Origin: Escarpia spicata
Lineage: Eukaryota > Annelida > Polychaeta > Sabellida > Siboglinidae
Reading direction: 5' to 3'
DNA length: 64,000 bases
Assembly (NCBI GenBank): GCA_963995525.1
Contig: OZ023208.1
Location: 19,487,699 to 19,551,698, forward strand
Shown here: positions 35,601-39,770 of the stretch, in pieces
Position numbering within the stretch: position 1 is the first letter of the stretch
Layout: every line of letters begins with the position of its first letter
Made by a program: the position numbers and the translations under genes
The notes under the pieces: model-generated
Databases searched by the model: none
Seen by the model: only the letters and a program-made list of their open reading frames with translations
What the model was told of the DNA's origin: nothing

Positions 35601-36063
35601 TAGCAATTCTTTGTGTATAATTTTCTGTAGTCGGATATTTTTGTTTCCGCAATACAGCGGTAGTTTCCGTAATGCCATAATCTGAGGTGAATTTCTGTAA
35701 TGGTAGGCAGCCCTGTATGAAACGTACATATAAATGAAATACTTGCTTACTGGGCCACTTGGCAGCTCTATAACAGGCCTCATTGGGACGGGGAGATGAA
35801 ATTATATAATTTTAAGTATAATAAATTACTTTCTACATAAAGATTATGGGAGTATTTTACATATTATTTGGTAAGAGGACTATACTGGTATATTACCACA
35901 AGTCAGACAACTGCTGTTATTCACAAGGTTGTACAAACCTGATATTGTGAGATTTCATTGCAGGAATTAAAATGACTTCAACAAATTTTTTGTATGTTTT
36001 CGTCTCTTCCTGAGTACCTTCCAAGCACTCTGGGATGAACACATCAGCTTCTTTGATGTCCAT
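2598..36063 (-). CDS. TIR / death-fold-like / helical / pseudokinase multidomain protein (20 coding exons)
   Basis: Join of minus-strand exons, 5' to 3': 36063-35939, 35778-35759, 33080-32658, 30893-30848, 30146-30103, 29606-29536, 29232-29194, 28832-28775, 28715-28583, 26580-26534, 25949-25865, 25455-25415, 21284-21214, 17870-17738, 15642-14918, 12847-12712, 11927-11121, 9065-8887, 7919-7748, 2671-2598. All introns are GT..AG and every phase agrees, giving 3,429 nt or about 1,142 residues plus a TAA stop. Order: TIR-like domain (about 1-140), basic then Ser/Pro-rich linker (140-400), death-fold-like segment (about 402-490), all-helical region (490-830), pseudokinase (about 830-1118) and a 23-residue tail. 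There is no signal peptide or clear membrane helix, so it is probably cytosolic. TIR and death domains are signalling adaptors and a pseudokinase would act as a scaffold or switch, so an innate-immune or cell-death role is inferred. Weak points: the junction of exons 2 and 3 uses a poor donor, and the 5' end could extend further. A possible ATTAAA signal lies at 2343-2348. Confidence 0.72.
3140..3322. repeat. AT-rich hairpin repeat
   Basis: A TA-rich core (ATATATA runs) is flanked by imperfect inverted arms at 3197-3221 (CCATTTAAACATTGTTTGAC) and 3298-3322. It could be a small MITE or a cruciform-prone microsatellite. No coding content. Confidence 0.4.
3525..4140 (-). mobile_element. Degenerate Jockey-like LINE 3' ORF2 fossil
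   Basis: Reading the minus strand across shifted frames gives the C-terminal part of a non-LTR retrotransposon ORF2: FTKKANSTLAFQ, then YCYQTYVRPTIEYASSVWDL, then KLEMVQRHTARYI, then a degraded WN-containing tail. These correspond to the KAN...LGFLRRN and RP.LEYAS.VWDP motifs downstream of the RT core. Several frameshifts make it a fossil. It lies downstream of the inferred stop of the pseudokinase gene's penultimate exon, inside its last intron. Confidence 0.65.
4141..6070. other. Intronic or intergenic sequence; possible pogo-like transposon end
   Basis: At 5430-5482 the minus strand begins TATACAGTCGCCCCTCATAA and goes on with CGCGGGTTCGG, which resembles a pogo/Tigger-type terminal repeat, but I found no partner end. 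At 4514 a short plus-strand frame starts in good context (AAGATGGCGAACG) but stops after 16 codons. The open stretch at 5631-5951 shares FNK.Y...SIF-type wording with the minus strand around 38.3 kb and is likely an old dispersed repeat. No gene supported. Confidence 0.3.
6075..6412 (+). mobile_element. tRNA-derived SINE (full-length copy)
   Basis: The head looks like a tRNA gene with a degenerate A box (TAGTGCAGTGTTCAGAGC, 6081-6098) and a B box (GGTTCAAATCC, 6124-6134). The body has the block GCTGAATGCTTCCCAGAAAA, and the tail has GTACTGCACTATACTTACGA, resembling LINE-mobilised 3' ends. Body and tail recur at 20205-20290, 37740-37895 and 42523-42657. The polymerase III boxes would drive transcription of a live copy. 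Confidence 0.65.
6413..7194. other. Non-coding, purine-rich patch
   Basis: Includes a G/A-rich stretch at about 6940-7035. The open frames across it are compositional. No feature supported. Confidence 0.4.
7195..7632 (+). mobile_element. RTE/CR1-type LINE 3' end with (GAGT)n tail
   Basis: The frame 7340-7525 reads TTEELKTAGLTWGTAARRVQ, then DRRVWRDLVQVLCATQHE and a stop. This is the well-known C-terminus of invertebrate LINE ORF2 proteins (L..G.TW..A...AQDR..WR.LV.ALC). It is followed directly by about 27 GAGT units (7524-7632), the simple-repeat 3' tail typical of such elements. The copy is 5'-truncated and lies in an intron of the pseudokinase gene on the opposite strand. Confidence 0.7.
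7524..7632. repeat. (GAGT)n tetranucleotide microsatellite
   Basis: About 27 uninterrupted GAGT units. Probably the 3' tail of the adjacent LINE. Confidence 0.95.
7748..7919 (-). CDS. Pseudokinase C-lobe exon (subdomains X-XI)
   Basis: Acceptor acggcag, donor CCAG|GTAAC. It encodes ILKYRIYPERKPGEPDLMYT, ALLSSFLSAPEKRPTIEQLL and a DDFKMLRDDML helix. The RPT near the end is the conserved kinase subdomain XI arginine motif (usually P..RPTF). The L..LM..CW helix seen in tyrosine and TKL kinases is present as LMYTALLSSFL. Enters phase 0, leaves phase 1. Confidence 0.8.
8505..8690. repeat. 17-bp minisatellite, about 10-11 copies
   Basis: Units of the form TCAGTATTACAGCCACC vary mainly at positions 3-5. 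The array lies in the intron between exons 9065-8887 and 7919-7748. The plus-strand frame across it is a by-product of the repeat. Confidence 0.85.
8887..9065 (-). CDS. Pseudokinase activation-segment exon (subdomains VIII-IX)
   Basis: Acceptor gtgtttag, donor CAG|GTATGA. It encodes DNEQEAMPIAWLAPESQLKH, then EYTLKTEVYSASQTVHEILS, then HGIFSYQEM. W.APE is the subdomain VIII motif of tyrosine/TKL kinases. The usual DVWSFG is EVYSASQ, so the structural Asp of subdomain IX has become Glu. The intron to exon 7919-7748 is phase 0, and the entry codon is split 1/2 with exon 11927-11121. Confidence 0.85.
9097..9599. mobile_element. 503-bp MITE with 40-bp TIRs and 7-bp target duplication
   Basis: Terminal inverted repeats of about 40 bp with a few mismatches: left end GATCATCTCAGAACATCGAT..., right end its complement ending CTGAGATGATC. 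The element is flanked by perfect 7-bp direct repeats CATAAGG (9090-9096 and 9600-9606). It is non-coding. A 7-bp duplication is unusual; P, Dada and Mutator-like families are possible. It starts 31 bp upstream of the splice acceptor of exon 9065-8887. Confidence 0.8.
10060..10760 (+). mobile_element. Penelope-like element fragment (RT 3' end plus GIY-YIG domain)
   Basis: Across two or three shifted frames the plus strand encodes the Penelope hallmark TLTDQYLNWNSHQ (consensus THTDQYLNF.SHHP), then KANGYKPWMFN, then VTGLPYISKLS, then VYHKPTNTLRSLP, then AEYGVVHDIQCPECDQHYM with RIKEHL (the GIY-YIG endonuclease, usually GVVYKI.C..C...YIGETGR with R..EH), then VLDHKENWHRRKI. Stops and frameshifts show a dead copy. 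The GIY-YIG Tyr-Ile-Gly is changed to YMR. Confidence 0.8.
10920..11098. repeat. Two-copy tandem duplication (about 96 bp spacing)
   Basis: The blocks at 10927-11010 and 11023-11097 share TACCAAAATAATG, GCAAAGATAATAATTATTA and TAGATATGTTATTTTRTTATCAAA. It lies immediately 3' of exon 11927-11121. AT-rich, non-coding. Confidence 0.6.
11121..11927 (-). CDS. Pseudokinase N-lobe and catalytic-loop exon
   Basis: Acceptor ttttctttcag, donor TATG|GTATGT. It encodes about 269 residues. The first 95 are helical (FRKFADKLKVVTKILSALLL and following). The kinase fold follows: a degenerate glycine loop (ILLKGKFNKKQ, no GxGxxG), VYCKLP with a candidate beta-3 lysine, a Glu in DIKLLEHL for the alpha-C position, then YYLFSCNELDMSVSQYLV for the hinge. 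The catalytic loop HRDxxxxN is replaced by VRHIYAHAFF, and DFG by LAN in VVAKLANIKHARIV. Mg2+ binding and phosphotransfer should be lost, so it is predicted to be a pseudokinase. It leaves phase 1 and its last base completes the Asp codon of exon 9065-8887. Confidence 0.88.
12712..12847 (-). CDS. Helical-region exon of the TIR-pseudokinase gene
   Basis: Acceptor gtgttgtag (short, weak pyrimidine tract), donor AAAG|GTATCT. It encodes VCMKPVLQESLNQLAKMIIE and SGFSLLYGYCNLCETCDNK. SLLYGYC resembles ALLYGWSY in the preceding exon, suggesting an internal repeat of a helical unit. Enters phase 0, leaves phase 1. Confidence 0.75.
12874..13880. mobile_element. piggyBac-type non-autonomous element (1,007 bp)
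   Basis: Perfect 13-bp inverted ends CCCATTAGACCCC (12874-12886) and GGGGTCTAATGGG (13868-13880), flanked on both sides by TTAA (12870-12873 and 13881-13884). A TTAA duplication with ends starting CCC defines piggyBac. No transposase frame remains, so it is a MITE. It lies only 26 bp upstream of exon 12847-12712, inside the region that should hold the branch point and pyrimidine tract. Confidence 0.85.
13885..14604. other. Intron sequence
   Basis: AT-rich intron of the TIR-pseudokinase gene between exons 14918-15642 and 12712-12847. No further feature seen. Confidence 0.5.
14605..14800. repeat. 15-bp minisatellite, about 13 copies
   Basis: Units alternate CATATGTACACATAC and CATATGAACACATAC, so the effective period is 15 with a 30-bp higher order. 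Every frame on both strands stays open because the period is a multiple of three and the unit lacks stops. Intronic. Confidence 0.9.
14918..15642 (-). CDS. Death-fold end and helical-bundle exon
   Basis: Acceptor gttattgcag, donor ACTG|GTAAGT. It encodes about 241 residues: the end of the death-fold-like segment (SPKEFLDLLKSNACPDE), then long amphipathic helices including ALLYGWSYHESVKRQALQEL, a run IIMLYLEVYRLVISLLYIAI, then DIADILEHGQEANRVLETVA, DLEDLNFDCEQVKSHRYIIG and KFLRAVD. The last third loosely resembles the N-terminal four-helix bundle of MLKL-type proteins, which also precedes a pseudokinase. That resemblance is by eye only. Enters with two bases, leaves phase 0. Confidence 0.82.
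15643..15974. other. Intron sequence
   Basis: 5' flank of exon 14918-15642. Contains a near-duplicate GATTGACAGGCC pair at 15874-15885 and 15905-15916. No gene seen. Confidence 0.4.
15975..16435 (-). mobile_element. CR1/L2-like LINE 3' end
   Basis: On the minus strand DEPQFKTLLKTHFFREAFL (16318-16376) matches the extreme C-terminus of L2/CR1 ORF2 (FK..LKTHLF). A 3' UTR follows, ending in the conserved AAAGCGCCTGAGAGCAATCT ... GGCGCTATACAAAT block (16008-16052) and an AATA/AAAT-type tail (15978-15998). The same 3' terminal block occurs in the LINE ending near 49.93 kb. 5'-truncated copy. Confidence 0.7.
16436..17560 (-). mobile_element. Degenerate Jockey-like LINE RT fossil
   Basis: Minus-strand frames give WAKSFLSIHTQKVVLEGG, then SGVTPSSILGAILLLCYIND (the SGVPQGSVLGPLLFLLYINDL box of RT), then KKANNTRAFLQLNISRCPQD with IKVLCHQMFIRP. 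Order and spacing fit a LINE ORF2, with several stops and frameshifts. The YADD box is not clearly preserved. Confidence 0.7.
17738..17870 (-). CDS. Death-fold-like exon of the TIR-pseudokinase gene
   Basis: Acceptor ctgattgcag, donor TTCAG|GTAAGT. It encodes TPGSVSTTPYVSCLEDLTGH, then DNRFRLIANNMAVLDEVENA, then NQYS, and continues in the next exon with ADGKSPKEFLDLLKSN. Spacing of RF..IA..M.VLDEV....S...SP.EFLDLL resembles helices 2-4 of a death domain of the UNC5/IRAK type (DWR.LA..L......SP...LLDLW). Helices 5-6 are not convincing. Death-fold assignment is an inference. Confidence 0.7.
18580..19587 (+). mobile_element. Candidate Gypsy LTR containing a minisatellite in U3
   Basis: The right boundary is clear: ...GTAGACA followed by TGGTGTCAGAACACGGGA (19588-19605), a primer-binding-site type sequence, and then a Gypsy gag. 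AATAAA at 19522-19527 would be the LTR polyadenylation signal. The left end is set at TGTTGTGAATGTC near 18580 but is a guess. Most of the interior is a 62-bp tandem array. The matching 3' LTR is not in the window, so the element is truncated. Confidence 0.5.
18642..19507. repeat. 62-bp minisatellite, 14 copies
   Basis: Each unit runs GTAGACACTGTACAGGCTGG ... ATGGAGGGGCATGCAATA with almost no divergence. Variants sit at two positions (CTGTAC / CTATAC / CCATAC, and GGCTGGCAG / GGCTGACAG), and their order suggests a three-unit higher-order repeat. Its length is 866 bp, or 13.97 units. Confidence 0.95.
19588..20042 (+). pseudogene. Gypsy-type gag fragment
   Basis: After the primer-binding site there is a frameshifted gag. 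The last open part (19764-20040) reads LMGSIAMDVYRSFDW, then VKPKYFSPQTNMRYEWYKFL, then QQNQELGETFDAFLMDLKNL and NILQNQIV. This matches the invertebrate Gypsy gag pattern YF.P..N...ERY.F..R.Q..GE....F...L..L. It is interrupted upstream by a frameshift and cut off after 20042 with no pol. Non-functional copy, antisense to the host gene in its intron. Confidence 0.7.
20205..20290 (+). mobile_element. SINE fragment
   Basis: GACTGAATGCTTCCCAGAGA plus the block TTTGATTGAACAGATCTGC match the body of the SINE at 6075-6412. Head and tail are missing. Confidence 0.55.
20291..21213. other. Intron sequence
   Basis: Intron between exons 21284-21214 and 17870-17738. A short imperfect palindrome GTATGCTGCACCGGCACGAT / GCAGCATAC lies at 20289-20320. 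No gene seen. Confidence 0.4.
21214..21284 (-). CDS. Linker exon before the death-fold segment
   Basis: Acceptor tttacatttcag, donor AAGT|GTAAGTGG. It encodes TSSDLTFANVNMRQKHLESS followed by DSS. It has the same length (71 nt) and the same phases as exon 29606-29536, pointing to exon duplication. Low-complexity, probably disordered. Confidence 0.68.
21342..21488. repeat. Nested perfect hairpins
   Basis: TTTAATTTTGATCAAG (21342-21357) pairs perfectly with 21361-21376 across a 3-nt loop. The right arm extended to 21386 (26 bp) also pairs perfectly with 21463-21488. The middle segment can therefore fold with either neighbour. Confidence 0.8.
21489..24370. other. Long intron, no gene found
   Basis: AT-rich intron of the TIR-pseudokinase gene. 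An octamer-like ATGCAAAT occurs at 22488. The GC-richer stretch 22660-22960 is open on the minus strand (124 codons) but has no recognised motif. Nothing else supportable. Confidence 0.4.
24371..24605 (-). mobile_element. LINE RT fragment with YADD box
   Basis: The minus strand reads VELPQGENLSPLLFAIYLND (RT motif QG..LSPLLF..Y.NDL) and, 150 nt later, VLLYADDDTRMILSNTDFLC, the catalytic YADD box of an RTE-like or CR1-like RT. One stop lies between the two. A 38-bp piece of the same RT (TAGAATGATTC...TGTGTATAG) recurs in inverted orientation at 24907-24945. Confidence 0.7.
24880..25240 (+). repeat. Tandem repeat pair ending in a hairpin tail
   Basis: GGTGCCCTTAGAATGATT and the following block of about 100 bp occur at 24899 and 25064 with small differences. 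The second copy ends in GGACGGCGGACACAG and the perfect stem-loop TTGGGC-CGAA-GCCCAA (25223-25238). Such a terminal stem-loop resembles the 3' end recognised by LINE machinery, so this could be a SINE-like tail. A 10-nt poly-G lies at about 25039. Confidence 0.5.
25415..30893 (-). CDS. Ser/Pro-rich linker exons 4-12 of the TIR-pseudokinase gene
   Basis: Nine small exons, each with AG/GT sites and matching phase. 30893-30848: DGDVYDEAVSSPH. 30146-30103: NPVTNPSISSDSST. 29606-29536: SSLTYRLPHPGSMWQRQEPR. 29232-29194: DHHMRQVEVAYSD. 28832-28775: LGFPSADTANLFTSLAYTQ. 28715-28583: TSDSDVQFDNVASRDSRSVS and on to SSEAYRPNPG. 26580-26534: GRNPGTAISWGKLSN. 25949-25865: DPARQPDIVGPPASPFHDSR then PRPQQQP. 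25455-25415: VDSSVRPRDSSST. The joined linker is rich in Ser, Asp, Pro and Arg and is probably disordered and phosphorylatable. Only exon 29232-29194 is a symmetric multiple of three, so it could be skipped cleanly. Each tiny exon alone is weak; the unbroken phase chain is the support. Confidence 0.65.
25988..26065. repeat. CT-rich simple repeat
   Basis: Polypyrimidine on the plus strand, mostly CTCTCTCC units. It begins about 40 bp upstream (gene sense) of exon 25949-25865, but on the purine-rich sense strand, so it is not the acceptor tract. Confidence 0.85.
31148..31345 (+). repeat. Dispersed repeat, copy B
   Basis: Same block order as copy A at 2155-2385: AGAGGTGCACCAAAACAAAC, CAGATGGATGGATATGCCAA, GGAATTGTGTAACATTTTCA, GCTGCAACAGAGAAA. 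Lies just before the 56-bp array. Confidence 0.5.
31409..32304. repeat. 56-bp minisatellite, exactly 16 copies
   Basis: The unit begins GATAGGACTGTGAGCTACAG and ends ACAGAAGCATCAAC; 896 bp is exactly 16 units. The only recurrent variant is GAGCTAC versus GAGGTAC. The order of C/G types is CCCCCGGGCGCGGGCG, so a block GGGCG recurs. Intronic, in the intron between exons 33080-32658 and 30893-30848. Confidence 0.95.
32658..33080 (-). CDS. TIR-domain exon (second half) plus basic linker
   Basis: Acceptor caattatgcag (a NAGNAG site, so a one-codon alternative is possible), donor AAACG|GTGAGT. It encodes DDFPVTGNRSLMIQEAVGKC, TYTIYCLHPVMLTEFYRKLL, TPSKNKVIFLDIGITPERCM, PWVGCDDQITIAFTDNSEVQ and KGLARIRHGL, then a basic stretch (SRPSQGYRKTTEVHGSRGGK). 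DDFPVTG matches the TIR BB-loop box (RDF.PG). The I..A..K...TI..L.P...L pattern matches TIR helix alphaB, strand betaC and helix alphaC, and KVIFLDI matches strand betaD. A Glu in LTEFYRKLL is where TIR NADases such as SARM1 keep their catalytic Glu; whether it is active is unknown. Confidence 0.78.
33081..34126. other. Intron with an unresolved possible small exon
   Basis: AT-rich. At 33578-33613 on the minus strand an AG..GTAAGTG-bounded 36-nt stretch encodes NLFLIYYDMLI, but its phases do not fit either neighbour, so I left it out of the model. A GTTGATGTGTTGATGTGTT simple repeat lies at 33912-33941. Confidence 0.35.
34127..34510. repeat. Two short imperfect tandem duplications
   Basis: Blocks at 34127-34209 and 34255-34338 share TTTTTAAC.ATT, GTGCCCTTT and AAATGGCAC.CTGCC. 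Blocks at about 34378-34420 and 34468-34510 share CTTGTCAC and GCGAGATCTTC. They may be parts of an LTR-like or MITE element. Confidence 0.45.
34573..34902 (+). repeat. Long interspersed repeat R, copy 1
   Basis: GGCGGAATGGCCCCACCTCT through CTTGTTGCATTGC is about 95% identical by eye to 41844-42158. Only its last 50-60 bp is also present at 41282-41338. No reading frame. LTR-like or MITE-like; ends not resolved. Confidence 0.7.
35751..35778 (-). CDS. Small TIR-domain exon (donor uncertain)
   Basis: Acceptor ccccgtcccaatgag. It encodes PVIELP and then SGP. The strong donor CCCA|GTAAGC (exon 35751-35778) leaves phase 0, which does not match the phase-1 entry of exon 33080-32658. A weaker donor CCAA|GTGGCC (exon 35759-35778) restores phase and gives RPVIELP-T-DDFPVTG, a good TIR betaB strand and BB loop. 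Either the weak donor is used or a small exon is missing. Confidence 0.5.
35939..36063 (-). CDS. First coding exon: start of TIR domain
   Basis: The exon (spliced from 36069, acceptor gttttgcag) has an ATG 6 nt in, in strong context (ACAATGG). It encodes MDIKEADVFIPECLEGTQEE, TKTYKKFVEVILIPAMKSHN and I, then donor TCAG|GTTTGT. DVFI is the TIR betaA strand (usually YDVFISY), and FVEVILIPAM followed by HNIRPVI fits alphaA and betaB. The upstream frame within the exon has no stop, so a further 5' coding exon cannot be excluded. Confidence 0.6.
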
Positions 36064-36069
36064 TGTCAA

Positions 36070-37739
36070 CTGCAAAACACCAGATTCATAATATACATGT
36101 ATATAAATATGTCATTACTTTTGTTGGTTCGCAGGTCAAATCGTGTAGGTTGTTATAATTACTTTTTTGTTCCTCTCCTTATTTATTAACAATTGATAGA
36201 TAAAGTATAACGTTATAGGGCCTGTAAGTGTGTTATGATACATGGCGAGATTCCACACGAGTGGAGCCAACTGGCGAAATGATGTAACTCGGCATCTGCT
36301 TAAGAAAAAGGATGGTTTTTTTGTTTTGGGGTGTAATCACATGAATGACATATGACAGATAATAGTTCTGGTTTCTGACTGATAAAATTAAACTAAAGCG
36401 ATGGGGGAGGATTTGTAAGTAAATAGTTTACGGTAATTCTTTTAGCAATGGTTATAGGTGAATACCTGTAATACAGCCCAGGTGACAACTGATAAAACGC
36501 ACGTTTACCGTGAACATAATTACCTACAACAGTTCCCCATCGCAGTAACTGCCTATAAAAACAGAACAGTGTTAACGAGATCAGTTGTATATACAAGTGT
36601 ATATCTCATGTGGTTGTTGTATCCCCGAATGAAGCACAAACTGCCTTATGTCAAGTTACAACATAAACACATCGCCCGAGCAATAGTACAGGTGTCCAGT
36701 TCTAACCAACACTAAACTCAATTACAGTAACATTGTTACTTACAAAACTTCTCCCACCTGTTGGAAACAGGAACATTCACCAGTCTTCTTTGTCATACCT
36801 GTGATTATACCCCAAATAAAACTATATATCCTATTCCCTATGCAGGCGACAGCACAACGGATGTCGCCAGCCGACTCCATAGTGAAAACGAGGTGCGACA
36901 CTTACAGGCCCTATTCATTGCAGTGGTAGAACCGTAAGCAGAAAGACGGATAGTGTGAGGAATATTCTCCGGAAGCTACTGTATGCAAATGATCTGAAGG
37001 TGGCCGGTAGCTAGAAATACATACGGAGGGGAATAAACTAAATCAAAGAAGTAGCTTTGTTTACCTGCGCAGAACGGTATGCAGGGACGGCAACTTAGAG
37101 ACTGAAATTCACATGAGAATAAAAGCAGGGACAAACACATGGAGAAAAGTGGAGAAGTTGATGTATAGACTGATCACACTTCAAGGGAAAGGTGCTTTGT
37201 TCATGTGTGTGACACAGCATATCTATATGCCCTAGAGACCAGGGTTTCGCAATTTTTTATCTGCAGGTCAAAGCTTTTAATTAAGCAAGACACAAGATAC
37301 CTTTTTTGGAGTTGCTCATAAAGGATGTGTTTTGTGCTACTGTGAACCATATCAAAACAACAAACCATCATTTTTGAAAGCCATGTAAAAACAATGTCTA
37401 AACAAAATGGTGACGCTGCTTTTCGTCTACAAAGTAGGTCTATTACAACCTGGAGAGAGCAGAGAGATCGCAAGTCGCTAAGCAACCTTCAAACAAGGTG
37501 TTCTTGGCATGACTCGTCGCTGGCAATTCCAACTGAATTACTCAATTGAAGGGCATTGCTGAAAAGAAGCTACCATCCTGTTACGAGCCGTCTCAAACAA
37601 TGTCGAAAGTCAACACTTTTATCGCTCACAAAAGCAAAATTGGTTGTGAAAGATTTCTTTTCAAACCCCTATAATGATGCAATCTTAAAGATTCTCCTGC
37701 AAAGCAACTTTATCAACTCAAAATATTTGATACAACTTT
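36070..37739. other. Non-coding upstream or first-intron sequence
   Basis: No gene motif seen. The open frames at 37201-37485 (minus) and 37556-37789 (plus) have no recognised domain. Confidence 0.4.
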
Positions 37740-37895
37740 TACAATCGACATTAGGTAGAGCGCAGTGGTGCAGTGACGCAGTGGCGTAGTGGCGCTATTT
37801 GTGAACGAAAAGTCATCACACATTAATTGCAGCATGGGTGGATGCTTCCCAGAAAAGTCGATTGAACAGGACTGGATACTGCACTATATAAGAAC
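37740..37895 (+). mobile_element. SINE fragment
   Basis: Contains GGTGGATGCTTCCCAGAAAA and the tail CTGGATACTGCACTATATAA shared with the SINE copies at 6075 and 42523. The head is a scrambled GCAGTGGCG-rich stretch. Confidence 0.55.
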
Positions 37896-39167
37896 TAACT
37901 TTTTTTTAAATGTTAATTGAACTTGCAAAAAAACAGCAAAGTTGGGGCAAATCAACCACTGAAGGCGGTCTGAAGGCAATCTGAAGGCAGTCTCATTGCT
38001 AATAAACATTTGTCTTCCCTGAAACAGCATATTCAATGTGTTCAAATGTCCGAATAGTGTCAGAACGCTAAGAGAGATTCAGTATCATCTTCCAGCTGAG
38101 CGATCGATCTGTCAATTCCATGGAGAAAATTCACAAATGTAGATGCCTGTATTTTGACAGAACTACTCCACAGCTGAGTCACCTCAGGTCCCACGACTGA
38201 CCCATGGCGGACATCATCCTCGTTTTGAGGAACCATTGATGACGATGATGATGTTGCTAGCAAAACCTCCTTAAGCCATAACAAAAATGGATGCCAAAGA
38301 CGTGGTCGGTTCGGATATTACATCATATATTTTGTTAAAATCCTGTCCAAAAAGTGTTTCTTTATGACAAAGACATAAGGCAAAGGTTTTGAAGTGATTA
38401 CTGTATATGAGAATGTTTGATTTATGAGACGTCATGCAGCAGTGGTAATGTATTTCACTAATATAGCCATTATCAACGTTGGTGGCAATTCTGTTAGCAT
38501 GTGCATGATTGCCTGGGACAGTAAGTTCCAGGGAAATGGTGTGAACATAAATTGGACTGAACTCAAGAAAGAGCTTCAATGGCAGCAACAGAAAACACGA
38601 ATGTGAAATGCAAGATGAACAACAAACCTCCAAGGTGGAGAAAAGAAATACTCAAAACAGTGAATAGAAAGTATGATTTCTACAAATGATACAACAGATA
38701 TGTGTGAACATGTGTAATGCAAAAAACACGCTACCATTTGGGGTTGAGTATTTGTCACGAAAGCAAGAATGACCACATCTGCTTGTAATGTTTATCCAGT
38801 TTCCAAAGGTGATAATTTTTATTATTTGTAGCATTTAGGTAGCATTAGTAACTTTCGTTTTATGTATTTTCATAACACAACAGTGTAATTTGTTTCTGAA
38901 CGTTTCTGAATGTGTGTGTCATAATAAATATCACCAGAAAGTGTTACAAGTTTCAATTTTCCAGCACATGCCACACAAAAATAGCTGAAATGGCATTTAC
39001 TATATTTTAGCCCCATGTTACTAGTATGTAAAACTGAATTTGTTTTCATTTTTCAGTATGATTGATATATAAAATTTGCAAAAACAGACTGCCCAAGTGA
39101 GCTATTTTTACATGTGCCCTTCTAGGGAGATTGCTCTAGGTCTAATAGAAACAAAGTATTACACTAC
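37896..39167. other. Non-coding with an unrecognised open stretch
   Basis: The minus frame 38284-38060 (75 codons, ending TGA) reads VPQNEDDVRHGSVVGPEVTQ, then LWSSSVKIQASTFVNFLHGI and DRSIAQLEDDTESLLAF. It looks protein-like but has no recognised domain. It could be a transposon remnant, as it continues a FGQDFNKIYDVI stretch related to 5.7 kb. Confidence 0.3.
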
Positions 39168-39246
39168 CTGTGACAGGTGGGGGTAGACTCAGATCATCTC
39201 CATGCCACTTTCTGACATCTCGTTTATCTGGTTTACTTCACTCCAA
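39168..39246 (-). other. Possible 5' untranslated exon of the TIR-pseudokinase gene
   Basis: Bounded on the minus strand by ttctgtttcag and CACAG|GTAGTG. All frames contain stops early or late. If joined to exon 36069-35939 it would place an in-frame TGA upstream of the ATG at 36063, supporting that start. Not otherwise supported. Confidence 0.25.
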
Positions 39247-39535
39247 CTGAAACAGAATCCGAAACAATGTTTGCAATGCTAACCTAAGTAACACGATCAC
39301 ACACATGCATTCTTGCACAGAAGCATTGCATCCACATGCAAGCACGCACACATCTGATTAAAAGTTATGTCAAAGTATTGTCCAACTTCTGGCATGTCTA
39401 GTAATTGCATTTTTACATTCACTGCTTACTCCTCTAAGAAAGCCTATCCAGCTTCAATCATCTAGTTCGGATAAATTTACTTTTTGTTCCTAGAATCAAT
39501 CACCAGGTACTTTGGAACATGGGCTTGTTCTGTTG

Positions 39536-39770
39536 CCACATCAACTGTTTGAAATGTCCTCCTTTGTGTTGGATCAGTTGAAAATATTACACAATTCTGC
39601 CATCATCTTAAAACATACCTTTACAACTTTGCCTAGCCACCACAGCTCCCTGGCATATCCATCCATCTGTTTACAACTTGAATACTGATTATCGTTTTAG
39701 GGATTGATGGATCATTTTGTTTTTATGCACCTCTGGGCTTGGTTTCCAAGGAGTTACGCACAAAAGAAGT
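39536..39770 (-). repeat. Dispersed repeat, copy C (inverted)
   Basis: On the minus strand the blocks AGAGGTGCATAAAAACAAAA, AGATGGATGGATATGCCA and CAGAATTGTGTAA recur in the same order as in copies A and B. Confidence 0.5.
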
